A DNA stretch of 64,000 nucleotides from Cymodocea nodosa (taxonomy: Eukaryota > Streptophyta > Magnoliopsida > Alismatales > Cymodoceaceae): NCBI GenBank assembly GCA_036874045.1, contig CM072336.1:4980001-5044000 (forward strand). Direction: 5' to 3'. The stretch's first letter is position 1. Every line of letters begins with the position of its first letter. This document shows, piece after piece, positions 30,601 through 42,522 of the stretch. The notes under the pieces were generated by a model. It ran no database searches. It was not told the origin of the DNA and saw nothing but the letters and a program-made list of their open reading frames with translations. Made by a program: the position numbers and the translations under genes.

Positions 30601-32060
30601 GCTATGTCCAATTTCCCCAACGATTCGAGGGTATTGATCCGTCTGATCGTTATGCCAATCACAATACTGTCTTCTTTGATGTCAATATGCGTGCTCTTGA
30701 TGGTCTCCAAGGACCGGTTTATGTTGGAACTGGTTGTCTCTTCCGTCGAACTGCTCTATATGGATTTGATCCTCCACGTTCCAAGGAGCGTCACACTGGT
30801 TTCTGCAGTTGTTGCTTCCCTTGGCATAAGAAGAAATCCACAAGTGATTCCTCTGAAGAGATTCGTGCGCTACGAAAGGAAGACTCAGATGACGAATATA
30901 TGGATATTTCGTTGTTTTCCAAGAGATTTGGGAATTCAAACTTCCTTATTGATTCCATTCCATTAGCAGAGTATCAAGGGCGCCCTCTTGCTGACCATCC
31001 TTCTGTTAAAAATGGCCGTCCACCTGGTGCTCTCACCATTCCCAGGGACCTTTTGGATGCATCCACAATTGCTGAGGCCATCAATGTTATCTCTTGCTGG
31101 TACGAAGATAAGACTGAGTGGGGACAACGTGTTGGGTGGATCTATGGGTCTGTAACTGAAGATGTGGTTACGGGATACAGAATGCACAACAGGGGATGGA
31201 AATCTGTTTACTGTGTCACAAAACGAGATGCATTCCGTGGCACTGCCCCAATCAACCTCACGGACCGACTCTACCAAGTCCTCCGATGGGCAACTGGATC
31301 TGTTGAAATTTTCTTCTCTCGCAACAATGCCCTCCTTGCCAGTCCTAAAATGAAGCTTCTACAGCGGATTGCATACTTCAATGTGGGAATATACCCATTC
31401 ACCTCCATATTCCTCATTGTGTATTGCTTCTTGCCAGCACTGTCACTCTTCTCCGGCCAGTTCATTGTCCAGACATTGAATGTAACATTCCTCACATACC
31501 TGCTTCTCATCACATTGACCCTCAGCATGCTTGCAATGCTTGAAATCCGATGGTCCGGAATTGACCTTGAAGAATGGTGGAGGAATGAGCAATTTTGGCT
31601 CATTGGAGGCACGAGTGCGCACCTTGCTGCTGTTTTGCAGGGATTGCTAAAGGTGATAGCTGGAATCGAAATCTCATTCACCCTCACCTCTAAATCTGGT
31701 GGTGACGATGTTGATGATGAGTTTGCCGACCTCTACATTGTAAAGTGGACTTCTCTGATGATACCACCTATCACGATCATGATGGTGAATTTGATTGCAA
31801 TTGCTGTTGGTGTCAGCAGAACAATTTACAGTGTTTTACCACAGTGGAGCAAGCTCTTGGGTGGGGTGTTCTTCAGCTTCTGGGTCCTAGCACACCTTTA
31901 TCCCTTCGCAAAGGGGCTAATGGGGAGGAGAGGTAGGACGCCAACAATCGTATTTGTGTGGTCTGGACTCATTGCTATCACCATATCATTGCTTTGGGTG
32001 TCGATCAACCCTCCTTCCGGTGCCAATTCACAAATTGGTGGCTCCTTCTCCTTCCCCTGA
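27648..32060 (+). CDS. Cellulose synthase-like protein D (CSLD2/3 type)
   Basis: Processive GT2 membrane glycan synthase, of the family needed for tip growth (root hairs, pollen tubes) and cell-plate walls, acting in Golgi/plasma membrane. Exons 27648-28522, 28916-29723 and 30303-32060 give 1146 residues, the normal CSLD length. The N-terminus carries the CSLD signature [11 protein letters not shown] and a RING-like zinc domain (CAIQGCD...[12 protein letters not shown]...CPGCKEPY, about residues 149-200). Two N-terminal transmembrane segments begin at [15 protein letters not shown] (~292). The catalytic aspartates and motif are VSDDGG (~417), DCDH (~633), TED (~846) and QVLRW (~886). Six C-terminal hydrophobic segments follow, and the protein ends GGSFSFP. 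I chose the first ATG after the leader acceptor; an in-frame ATG at 27576 lies in the presumed intron. All catalytic residues are intact. Codon use is not strongly GC-biased, unlike grass CSLDs. Confidence 0.96.
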
Positions 32061-33835
32061 CGACCTATTTATGGTAAAATCTGATAGGCTAAATTTCCTG
32101 TGTGATAGAACTGGTGGATATTTAATTTTTTGATTCAATGAAAGTGAAACCCCCTGTTATACTTACTTCTGGAACTTGGATGGGAGTAGATGACCGACCA
32201 TGTAATGATGTTTGGTCCTATTGTTATTTTTCTTGCTTTATTTAATTATTTCAAAGCCATTATTATTACATGTGTTATATTATGATTACGGATATAATAA
32301 TCCTATGTTTTCCAAACATATACACATATGTATACATAGAAGACCGTCCGTTTTAACTTGCAACTCTGATTTTGGGTAGGAGGTGACCAACAAACAGTGA
32401 CCCAAATCTCCAGCTAGAGAATTATTCAATTCTCGATCCAATGGACACAAAATTACAACAACCTTACCATTATTAACATAAAACACAACTTTTTTGTCAC
32501 TCATATGGACACAAAATGAATAGTGTACTCAAGCAAGCTAAGGAGAAAGGTTAACTCAGCAAGTGGTATTTCTTCAGACGTAAGGAACGCAACCTCTGTA
32601 GGTACTGCTGCTCCAGAAAAAGCTTTTGAGTTTTTCCCTGGTTGTAAAAATTTTACACCAAAAAATGTTTACCAGATTCATTAAAGGTAATCAATCAATC
32701 ACGTCCTATTGAGAGAAGAAGAGTACACATCTTTTTCTGCACTGAGTGGGTGAATAATAGCGATAAAAATGAATATACGTGAAAGGCAGATGGCGTTCCT
32801 TGTTCTATGAGCTTCAGATACATTTATTTGCAATTACGATCCATGAATATAAACTAATTAATGTAAGAGTTGCACCCAAACATATCCAATTTTTGCCAAA
32901 CACAAGAAAAATTGAGTTGCAAGTCGTTTTTGGAGCATACAACTTCTTTTACAAAAATATCTATTTACATTTGACTAAAATTTAAATATTAACTAAAATA
33001 ATGATATTTATAGTATTCTTTAAACTTTAAATATTAAAAAAAGTGTAAAAATACCGTGAACATAGAAAAATTACAAACTCCCTCCTCATTTATATTCTAA
33101 GGTATGATCTACAGTACCTCCTCTCCTTCTTCTTCTGTGACAAATGGTATTTTTTTAAATCGTACGACATTTGGATAAACAATTTTTTTTTTTATATATG
33201 AGATATATAAACTTTGAAAGTGACGTTGCAAATTAACGTCGAAACCTTCGTGTTTCGCGAGCGGCGGGCGAACTCACTTGTAAAATTATTCCCGGAGACG
33301 AAATTTCCAATTTACCCTCGTCTTTCCACCCCCTCTCTGGACTCTGGAGAGGTCGCTCAGCCGAGGCTAATCAATAGCCCAGATCCCCAATCTCTAGGGC
33401 TTCTAGTTTCCACTTTCCAAGGCCTTGGTCGCTTCTGCCGACAAAGTAAGCATCCAATTCCGTCCCCCCCCCACTCCATTCCCGGTTGAAGAAATTCGAC
33501 CTTTTCTGCAGTTGTTTCTGTTGGATGGTGGTCAATGGCTTCGTCCTCCCGGTTTAGGCCTTTCGATCGCCCGATCCGGCTTCTACTCCCCAATTGCTAG
33601 GGTAACTGGCACTTGAGTGAGTTATTGTTCCTTTTTCTCCCCTGATCTAGACAATTTGTCCTTGCCGTTGGATATTTGGATTCGTGTTCTTCGGTGGAAA
33701 GTTCGTGTTTGTTGGTTTTCTGTTTATCTCGCTTGAGTTGTTTATTTTTTAGCTCTAGATCGTTGGGTAAGTTCTTCTTTTATATGGTTTCGCTGTTGTG
33801 TGCTCGCCGTGTAGGGGCTGTGTTGTTCTGGTATC
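32061..33835. other. CSLD 3' UTR, intergenic DNA and bZIP leader
   Basis: The first ~250 bp is probable CSLD 3' UTR; 32.3-33.2 kb is AT-rich with no gene. From about 33.25 kb a GC/CT-rich leader begins, with a likely donor (CGACAAA followed by GTAAGC near 33.45 kb) and an acceptor (GCCGTGTAG, ending 33814) 21 bp before the bZIP start codon. The bZIP 5' UTR is therefore spliced. Confidence 0.5.
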
Positions 33836-36800
33836 ATGGGGAATAGTGACGCCGATATTCCAGCAAAAGCAGCGAAGGCGCCACTTGCACAGGTTTGCCC
33901 TTTTCTCTGTTTTTCTTTACTTTTATATGGTTTTCCCGTGTTTAATTTCTCGATGCAGGAGCAGCAACCCAACAGTACCTCCAGTCCGGTTGCCGTTTAC
34001 CCTGATTGGAGTGGCTTCCAGGTGAAGTGGGAAATTCTTCGGGTTATCATAAATTAACATGTTAGTAGATTTTTGAAAAGTTTTATATGATGATACTACT
34101 TTGATAGGCCTATTCACCAATACCACCCCATGGGTTCTTTCCTTCTGTTGCTTCAAGTTCCCAGGCTCATCCATACATGTGGGGAGCTCAGGTATCCAAT
34201 TATTTAAAGTATCTTGCTTTCACACATGACTTAGAATGCTCGGTTGTAAAGCATGACCGTATGCAAAAATTTAATGTTGCTAAGATGCGTATGCTTAGAT
34301 GGATAAGTGATAATATCATAAGGTATAAACTAAAAATGATTTTATTAGGAATAGAGTAGGAGTTACACAAGATAAGTTTAGAGAAAAATGGCTTAAGTGG
34401 TTTGGTTATATCCTTAGAAGGCTAATGAATGCATCAGTTAGAAGACTAATGAAATGTAGTAGAGAAAAGCCTAAAACTATTTGATTATGAATTGTGAGAA
34501 AATATTTTCAATTTATGTAATTTAACTGAAGATTTAACTATAGATAGAAATATATGGAAGAAAAGGATTCATGTGCATTCACACCTTTTTATATTTTTCT
34601 AGAATTTTTTTTTCACTCGGTAAGAAATTTCTTTGAGTTACTGTGTGCAAACCTCTATCTGCAGCATATGATACCTCCATATGGGACTCCACCACCATAT
34701 GTTATGTATCCCCATGGAGGCTTGTACGGTCATCCATCTCTTCCACCGGTAATTACAACATTATTTAGTGAAATGAAGTGTGCTGCAAAAACTATTACAA
34801 TCTAAATTATTTATAGTAAATTTGTACTAATATTTTTGCAAACCATTTCTTTTAACAGGGCTCTCACCCATTCAATCCATATGCCATGCCATCCTCAAAT
34901 GGCAATGTTGAAACTTCTGTAAGTCCCTGCGTTACTTTATGGTTGATTAGTTGTGCTGCTGTAGTACATCACTAGGAAGATGTAATTTATTTTTCAGGGA
35001 GTTGCAGCTGTTGGAAATGGTGGCGTAGAAGCAGATGGAAAAGAATCTGAAGCCAAAGAAGCCAAGGAAAAAAGCCCCCTTAAGAGATCGAAAGGAAGCT
35101 TGGGAAGTTTAAATATGATTACAGGAAAGAACAACAATGAACTTGGTAAATCAGGATTCCGGAGTAATGGAGTTCCTTCCCAAAGGTATTTAAGTTCTTG
35201 ACTAATATGTAATTCTGTGTTGTTAGATATGATGTTCTTAACATTTCATTTTGAATAACCATTAAAGATAACCAAAAAATTCTCTTATGTCTGTAGTGGA
35301 GAGAGTGGAAGTGAAGATTCTAGTGAAGGGAGTGATGCGAATTCCCAGAATGTGAGGACCATCATTTACTTATTCTCTTGTTATTCATGCCCTCTTAAAT
35401 GCATTCGTTTTCAAGAATAAAATTTCTGTTTTTGTATGTATTCAGTAAGGTTAGAGTTTGAGCATCTGTGTTTGCTATATTCTGGGACAATTGTGTCAAA
35501 ATTTTTCCACGTTGTGGAACAATTGGATTTCATAGTTTGGATATTGGTAAGAAATATTTATGCTAAAGTTGAGGAGACTAAGTTTATTTATATCCAGCTA
35601 CGTTAGATCTACCTTTGATTTCTCTTAGCCATTTATTTGCATGTAAACTTGTTCCAGTGTTGCAAATCCTTTGATTGTTTTAGCTGTAGGAATTTCATTT
35701 TGATTATATTTTTCACAACAATCAATTCTTTAGTCCCACTGTGTGGGTTCAGTAGCATATATACCCATCACTTTGTTCTTTGTTAGAATATATACTTGGA
35801 AATTTTTTCTCTATTTTAAATCATGTAGTTCTTAATATTTCTGACTTTTAGTTTCACTTAAATTTATTCATTCTCCATTCTGACTTTATTTTGGATGGCT
35901 TCATTTCTTGATTACTCTCCTGCTTTGAGGCATCACATTCATCCATCTTAACATTCTAACCTTGGTTACACGTTTAACTTGATGATGATTTAAAAACGTT
36001 GAGTGTTATCTTTGTTCAAGTTTTCAGCATTGCTGTAAAAAACAGAAAAAACAGCCGTTTAATGCATTTTGAAGATTTTTCATGCTAACCCATTTCATTT
36101 TTATAACAACAAAAAAATGGTTGAGAAAGGGCATTTATACATTTAAATGGCCATTTTCCATTCTTTCTTAGATAAAACAGTCTTTTCCTTTTTGGTTATT
36201 TGTATCTTTTAGATTTCATCTTTTGTGTTGTTTTTATTGTTTTAATTTCACTGTTTTGATACTTATTTGTTGTTCATAACTTTAAATGTACTTTTTATAT
36301 ATATTTATCATGTCTTTCAATTTATTCTTGAATGACAATTACAAATAATAAAACATGTTTTTTATAATGTATTACATGTAATTGTATTTAACTCAATTCT
36401 TTTGATGATTTTGATATTTGTATATTTTTATTTATATTATTTTTCAAAAAAACCATTTAAATCCTATTTTAAGAAATCGTCTCAATTTCCAGTCTGTGTA
36501 ATGTTTGTTTTTCATTTCTTTTACGACATTGGTTTTCAGAAAAAAATGAACTGAGTAAAAAACATAACTAATCAGTGTACTCACCATGCTGTATCAATTC
36601 ACTTTCCTAAACTCAACACCCAATGCCCATTGCCTTGCATTCTAAGTCTAATTTGCCCTGTGAACTAAAGCATTTCCTGTTTAGCATAAATTTAATTATT
36701 TTTGTGAAGTTATGAATAAATGCGTTGGACATTCTTTACACAAGCCAATATCTATATTTCTTTTTTCTTCATTATGTTTCAACCTTAACCCTTTCTCTGT

Positions 36801-39800
36801 TTACCAACATTTTCAACCTTATGAAAACAATAGACATTTGTGCTATTCTTTAAAAAAGAAACAAGCTACTTGAAGTAATAAATTATTGATCTACTATCAA
36901 GGATTTCTTATTTTTTGGACACATTTATTCCATCATAATTATAATTTTATTTGTTACAGCACAAAATCTCAGTATATATTCTTTTCCAGTCTTCTTTGTA
37001 TGCCAATAGGGCATTTTCACACATATACCGAAGCTTTTGTGACCTGACTATTTCCTTTCAAAATCTCTGGTATGATTCATGTGTTGATTCAATTTCTAGT
37101 CTGACCTCATGTTGTTAGATTTGGAAATTTATAGCGACTGAAAGCCAATAGGGTTGCCATCCACTAGAGGGTAGAGATATCAACATTATGGTAAATAACA
37201 TATATGGTTTATTTAAATGATTGACTTATTAAAGGCAAAAAAATTATCTCCTATGATTGTCTTCCAACATGCTTAATCGTTCAGCTAGACATTTAAATCC
37301 AAAATTTGCTACTCTTTAAAATATAAAATAAGATATAACTGGATGTCTAGATGTTGTCCTCCCACAAATTAAAAGTCATATTGTCTTTGGAAACAAATTT
37401 TATCGTTATCTGAATTGTTAGATGACTTGAATTTATGTGTAAATACTAAATTCTGTCACAGGATTCACTACCAAAAGAAGGCGGTCAAGATTCCTTTGAA
37501 GGTATGTGTTTGATGAACTTCTTTGGTAAATTTCCTTTTAACGTGGCAACATGAAGATAACTCTTATATTCTGATACAGCTGATCAAACTCAGAATGGTA
37601 CTGCAGCACGTGCACAATTGCACACACTGATGAATGAACCAGTGGTTAGCATGCCAATGCAAGCCAGTGGTCCTGGTGGAGTTGCTGGCCCCACTACTAG
37701 TCTAAATATTGGTATGGAATATTGGTCTGCACCAAACCCATCTCATATGTTAGCTATCCATGGCAAGGTTTCTGGGGCTTCAGGTGTAGAACTTGTTTCT
37801 TCTGGTGTTGGTGGATCACGGGAGAATATTCCATCAGATCTCTGTCTGCAGGTTTCTGATCTTCACAATCATCTAGAAATATTTAATGATTATTTCTTAT
37901 TTATTGACCTATTAAATTACGGGTTTCATTCTTTCTTGAAGGAAAGAAACATTGTGTGGACATGCTACCTGGAATACAATGTAGGAAAAAAGTAAAATTT
38001 TTGTCTAGAAATGACTCATGCATCAAAATTGCATGTTACATAAAACATTTATCAGAAAAATACATCTTGCCTTTGCTCATAAAACTATAAATCAACACCC
38101 CAAAGTCATCTGGATCATTAGCTTTGGGATGACTTGATTCATTGAAATCAACATTTCCTAGCATATTATTTGCGAATTATATCATTTGATAGGATAACAA
38201 AAGCAGCAAAATCACTGCATGCCAAAAAAGTGTTGTTGAAAATCTGGGTTATCGTGGGAAAAAAGAGGTAAAGGCATACTTTTTAAGGCAGGCACCTTTG
38301 CAGAGGCGTGAAATGATCACATCTTAGCTGGTTGCCTCTCCTTTTAATCAAGTGGATCTTTTTTCGGATTGAATTAATTAAATGTGTGTCTTTAAAGGTT
38401 TTTAAATGATTTTCCTTGCAAAAAATAATTTTTTGAAGGAATATTACTGAATTATATAAATATTATTATTATTATTATACATATATTAAATATTAGTATT
38501 ATTATACTTCATATTTGATGTTATCTTGGGGTTATTTATGTATTTTGGATGTTATTTGAAAAATAACAGAGTCAAAAGTATACATAATTATTATTAAATA
38601 TGTATAAATATATGTAATATGAATTTAAAAGATTAAAAAAGTAAATATCTAAATATGCACCTAGGTGCCCAGACACCCAAGGTATCCTGGCTTACCGCCT
38701 AGGCACCTTGGTGCCTTAAAAAGTTTGGGTAAAGGAATAAAATGAGATAGTTAACATTACGCAGAAGTTCCCTCAATGGTTTCATACATCATCCTAGCTG
38801 TGCCAGCATCCATTTGGTGTATATGATATAAATTCCACCATAAGTTATTCAGGTCAAATTCATACCTATTATGGATGCTTCAGCCAATTTAAAGCATCTG
38901 TGCTTCCCACCTAGCTGTTAAGAGGAAGCATCTAGCTCACTGTAACACAAACCCACTTCAAAAGCATTCATTTTTCTACAATATGTTAATATATTATTAT
39001 GAAATGAGAAGAAAATGAGATTTGTGTATTATGAGTAAAAATCCCCATATATATAGGGATTTGTATCCAACAGATATCCAGTTAGCCCATAGCATCCTTA
39101 CCCACATAACATAATATGACAACTAATGTAATGGGATTCTAACAATTATTTACTGCATTATTTTTTGATGGAAGAATAATTCAGAGGTGCCCGATCAGTA
39201 TCTTTTTACATGTTTAGAAGACAATCGTTTTGATGTAGCTTAGCATAAAAAATCAAAATCAAATATCGGAAAAATCAAATTCATATTTCTAAAATAATAT
39301 CTGAAAGTTATCCAAGTAGCTAAATCAAATTTGGATGTCTCCTATTTATTGATTAAAAACTGATCCAAATCCTTTAGCAGTACTACTATTTCGTTGTTTG
39401 TCAATCTGAATCCATTAAGCTACTATCATAATATCTTCTAGCTGAATTCATTTATTTACTACCAAATGTTCAACAAATCAAATTCAGATATATAATTGAA
39501 ATCTGAAAATATACAAATTGAATTCAAATATGTATTCTATCCCATTCAATTAAAACCTGGTCCGAATCTATTTATCTAGTATTTGGATGTTCAATTTGAA
39601 TACAATAACTTACCATCCAAAAACTTCTAATATGAATTCATTCAGTTACTATTTGGATATCTATCAAGTTTGTGTATTAGCTATAATATCCTAAAAGGTG
39701 TTAATTGATGTTCAGATTTGGATGATCATGTTTATTCATGACTCCAAATTCAAATTAAATTTGGTGGATATTGATTCGAATACATCTGAATATCAATCAG

Positions 39801-40779
39801 ACATATGGATCATTTAGATATTAAATGGATGGGATCTGGATACAAGTCTAACTGGTATGAATTCAATCCTTTTACACTATTTATTTTTTGAATTCTTTAT
39901 TGTGATCTATGCTTGAAAATTTCATCACTAAATTTTGACATAAACACTGGTTTTTGAGTTATAGGTGCAATTGCGTTTTTTTGTTGGAATAACCAAATCT
40001 TACCTGCTTTATGTTCCTTGAGTAATTCGGCCTTTGTTATTATTGTCTGCAATAACAAAATCTAACCATTAGTCTTGGAAGTTTACTATAAACTGCTTAT
40101 CATATTTACTTTGACATGATATGTTTTCTTATCTCAGGATGAAAGAGAACTTAAACGGGGAAGAGAAAACAATCAAATAGAGAATTCTGCTTTTCATATT
40201 TACTTTGACATTTTATGTTTTCTTATCTCAGGATGAGAGAGAACTTAAACGGCAAAGAAGAAAACAGTCAAATAGAGAATCTGCTCGGCGTTCACGGTTA
40301 CGCAAGCAGGTTTTCTTTTGACTTTTGTCCTTTGTCTTTGCCCCCTATATTTGATTATTGTACCAATTGTCTGGCTATGATTTATATAAAATTAAGACGA
40401 GTAACATATGGAATGGCTTGAGTTTCAGGCGGAGTGTGAAGAGCTAGCTCAGCGTGTTGAGGTTTTGAAAGAGGAAAATAATGCCCTTAAGGCTGAATTA
40501 AGTAGGGTCAAGATGGGATACCAACAACTTGTTTCTGACAATACCTCTTTGAAGGTGCAGTGTCTAGTCCTGCATTTATTACTGATGTTTTGTTTGGAAT
40601 AATTTATTGGACGCACTTACAAATTTGTGAAAATGCAGGAAAGATACGAGGGTGCTTCAAGAGGAACTGATGACTCCATGCTTGGAAGGAGTAACCAGCG
40701 TTCTGTTGATAACCATGAGAAGCAGATTGATACTGACAAAACAGAAGGGCAAGTTAATACATTGGAGAGTGGTTCCTAG
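33836..40779 (+). CDS. G-box binding factor bZIP, bZIP16/68/HBP-1a type
   Basis: Plant group G bZIP transcription factor that binds CACGTG elements as a dimer in the nucleus. Twelve coding exons: 33836-33892, 33959-34021, 34108-34191, 34665-34748, 34859-34918, 34998-35185, 35297-35351, 37462-37501, 37580-37851, 40232-40309, 40429-40554, 40639-40779; total 415 residues (bZIP16 and bZIP68 are about 390-410). The proline-rich MFMR region reads [19 protein letters not shown], then [17 protein letters not shown] and [25 protein letters not shown] precedes the DNA-binding part. The basic region [20 protein letters not shown] (~307-326) is followed by a leucine zipper (~327-370) with regular heptads ([20 protein letters not shown]). 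Two introns exceed 2 kb and hold transposon relics, and a broken duplicate of the basic-exon start lies just upstream of the real exon. The active copy is intact. Confidence 0.93.
34225..34600 (+). mobile_element. LINE 3'-end relic inside the bZIP third intron
   Basis: The intron between 34192 and 34664 carries, in + orientation, a decayed LINE tail: [20 protein letters not shown], then (after a frame shift) [20 protein letters not shown], then [13 protein letters not shown], ending with GGATTCATGTG. This matches the 'KMRMLRWMxG...RWFGHVxRR' end of plant LINEs. A copy of the same family lies reversed at 58.2-59.6 kb. Stops and shifts show it is dead. Confidence 0.8.
38275..38727. mobile_element. 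hAT-like MITE with 8-bp target duplication
   Basis: The left end CATACTTTTTAAGGCA and the reverse complement of the right end CAAACTTTTTAAGGCA form 16-bp terminal inverted repeats with one mismatch. They are flanked by a perfect 8-bp direct repeat GGTAAAGG (38267-38274 and 38728-38735), the duplication length of the hAT superfamily. The 453-bp interior is AT-rich and non-coding, with subterminal GCACC/GGTGC palindromes. It sits in the ninth intron of the bZIP gene. Confidence 0.8.
39235..39850. repeat. Degenerate word-repeat insertion in the bZIP intron
   Basis: Words such as TTTGGATGT, AAATTCAAAT, GGATATTGATTCGAAT and their complements recur in both orientations, the vocabulary of common plant non-autonomous DNA elements with sub-repeats based on 'GGATATCCGAATCC'. 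No clear ends were found. Confidence 0.3.
40101..40283 (+). repeat. Tandem duplication of intron end plus bZIP basic-exon start
   Basis: Copy A (about 40101-40194) and copy B (40195-40283) repeat with a 94-bp period. Each contains CATATTTACTTTGACAT, the acceptor TTTTCTTATCTCAG, and the exon start GATGA(A/G)AGAGAACTTAAACGG. Copy B is the true exon 10 start. In copy A, base changes plus a one-base deletion and a later one-base insertion turn the basic-region codons into [12 protein letters not shown]. Use of acceptor A (exon starting at 40138) with read-through into copy B meets TGA at 40234-40236. Copy A is thus a decayed pseudo-exon with an intact-looking splice acceptor. Confidence 0.85.
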
Positions 40780-41913
40780 GAGTTCACATACTTCAGGACC
40801 CTAGGATATAACCATGACCGTTGTTTTAATATGTGCAAATTGATATAATGTAAAGAAAGAAAAAATCTAGGATTTATTTCCGTTGATGTTTTCTGGGCAT
40901 CAGTGTTGTCAACGCTAACCTCTCTAGACATGGAATCTGAATTAACTGCCATCTTGACTGATATTTTAACAGTCGAGAGAAAAGCAGGATGTGTAGTCTA
41001 CAACCCAGTCACATCCTCTTTGTTGAAGTTGGTTAGTAACTTTTATGCTGAACACTTCGATTTGTACTTTAACATCAAGTCATTGTATTGAACGAAGCTT
41101 AAATATTGATGATTTTACAAAAAGTTTTTGCATTACATGGTACGACGTGGTTTAAATATTGTGTTCGTAGAATGCTACGTTGAATTTTTGGGAGATGTTT
41201 TGTTAACACCAAAGCATCAACCACATTGTGGGGTCAACCGTCGAGGCCTCTAATCAGTTATTGCATGTGCCAGCCAGCATGGGTTTAAAAGCATTGGCAG
41301 TTGCTTGATGGGCTTGAATACAACATCTAAATTTCATTGAAATCCTTATGTATTACTTGTTTATATTTGCTTTGTCATTCTTCAATTTTCTCTCTATCAG
41401 CAAAAAGAGATCTAGAGAAGAGTTGGAATTCATTTTATTTCTCCAATTTGCTAATACGGTGCATTAGCCACATAAGTATGGATCTTCCATGCTTTTTTAT
41501 GAACAAATTTTGTTATGCTTTATTTCATGCAATTAGGTGAATGGAGCTTCAGCAAGTATCACACTTGAAGAGTTGGGCGTCAAGGGCATTATTTGATGAA
41601 ATTCAGGTACAAAACCTCTTTTTGATGAAATTCATTTCTGTAGATATCAGTATCTGTGGGGGTGTTCAGCTGAATCTAACTTTGAAGAATTACTTGGGTT
41701 AACAGATAATAATGACAGAAATAAAGTGTCTTTAATTAGGCATAATTTGCATCAGCAGCCTTGCCTTTGCTCACTTTAATACTGGTTGGTAATTTGATGG
41801 AACATCTGCAATTCGGAGTTCTGACGTAATACATTGGGGGAATGCTGTGGATATTAGACTGCAATATTGCAGCTATCAGATAAAGTGAATGTGACGCTTT
41901 ACTATATCTGCGG
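40780..41913. other. Intergenic region between convergent bZIP and FAS1 genes
   Basis: Holds the 3' UTRs of two convergent genes. Open frames here are short with no recognised domain. No transposon ends or RNA genes noticed. Confidence 0.5.
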
Positions 41914-42522
41914 CTAGAACAAGTACAGAAATACACATGATACCACAGTAGTAAAAAGTTTTCCAAGAGATAGGTTGACTGACCCTGATCCAAATAATGG
42001 TGTTGGCCCTTGTGAGGCGGGACTTACCGCATTATAGGAATTCTCTCTTTCTGCAATTTCACTGAGAACAGCATCTATTCCATGACATGTAATTGAATTG
42101 GAAACACAAATATCTGGACTCACTACTTTGGCATTGTTGAGCATGAACATTTCTTTGCCTTGATTGCAAACTTTTACCATATTATCTTGCTGATTGGTAG
42201 GTAACATGGTTCCGGTTGGCAAGTGTATAAGTTGGTCGAGGTGGAGTGCTGAAGGGATCGAATGCCTTGCCACAAACTCCATTACTTTGTGTTCAAGTAT
42301 TGTGATGTTTGACAACAGCTGGTCGCTGGGCACTAGCAGAGTGGTGTTGCTTGTTATCTCGTCCTGCACCATATTGACAAGTGTAACAAAGGTGAAATAT
42401 TTGGCATCTTGCATATCTCTTACCGCAGGAAGGATATCCTCATTTCTTGGAGCAGGGGTACCTAGAACAGACGCTATTACGGTAATGCCTACAAGCAGTA
42501 TGCTTACTAAGCTTGCAGCCAT
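41914..42522 (-). CDS. Small FAS1-domain (fasciclin-like) secreted protein
   Basis: Single-exon gene for 202 residues. The N-terminus MAASLVSILLVGITVIASVL is a clear signal peptide, ending near TPA. One FAS1-like domain follows (about residues 30-160): YFTFVTLVNMV, then TLLVPSDQLLSN (the 'T.FAPSD' H1 block), EFVARHSIPSALHLDQLIHLP (helical 'lyH' block), and CHGIDAVLSEI (the 'i..id.vl' H2 block). The C-terminus has a Ser/Gly/Asn patch and a hydrophobic tail (LFTTVVSCVFLYLF) that could direct GPI anchoring. N-glycosylation sites NTT, NIT and NLS are present. It resembles short fasciclin-like proteins of the Arabidopsis FLA19-21 group; there is little Pro/Ala-rich arabinogalactan sequence. It probably acts at the cell surface or wall; the function is not known. 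Confidence 0.75.
   Translation of the reverse strand: MAASLVSILLVGITVIASVLGTPAPRNEDILPAVRDMQDAKYFTFVTLVNMVQDEITSNTTLLVPSDQLLSNITILEHKVMEFVARHSIPSALHLDQLIHLPTGTMLPTNQQDNMVKVCNQGKEMFMLNNAKVVSPDICVSNSITCHGIDAVLSEIAERENSYNAVSPASQGPTPLFGSGSVNLSLGKLFTTVVSCVFLYLF

Noticed and set aside
40138-40236. Upstream copy of the bZIP basic exon as a genuine alternative DNA-binding exon
   Set aside because: The basic-region residues are scrambled by a one-base deletion and insertion and an in-frame stop follows, so it cannot encode a second DNA-binding domain; reported instead as a pseudo-exon.
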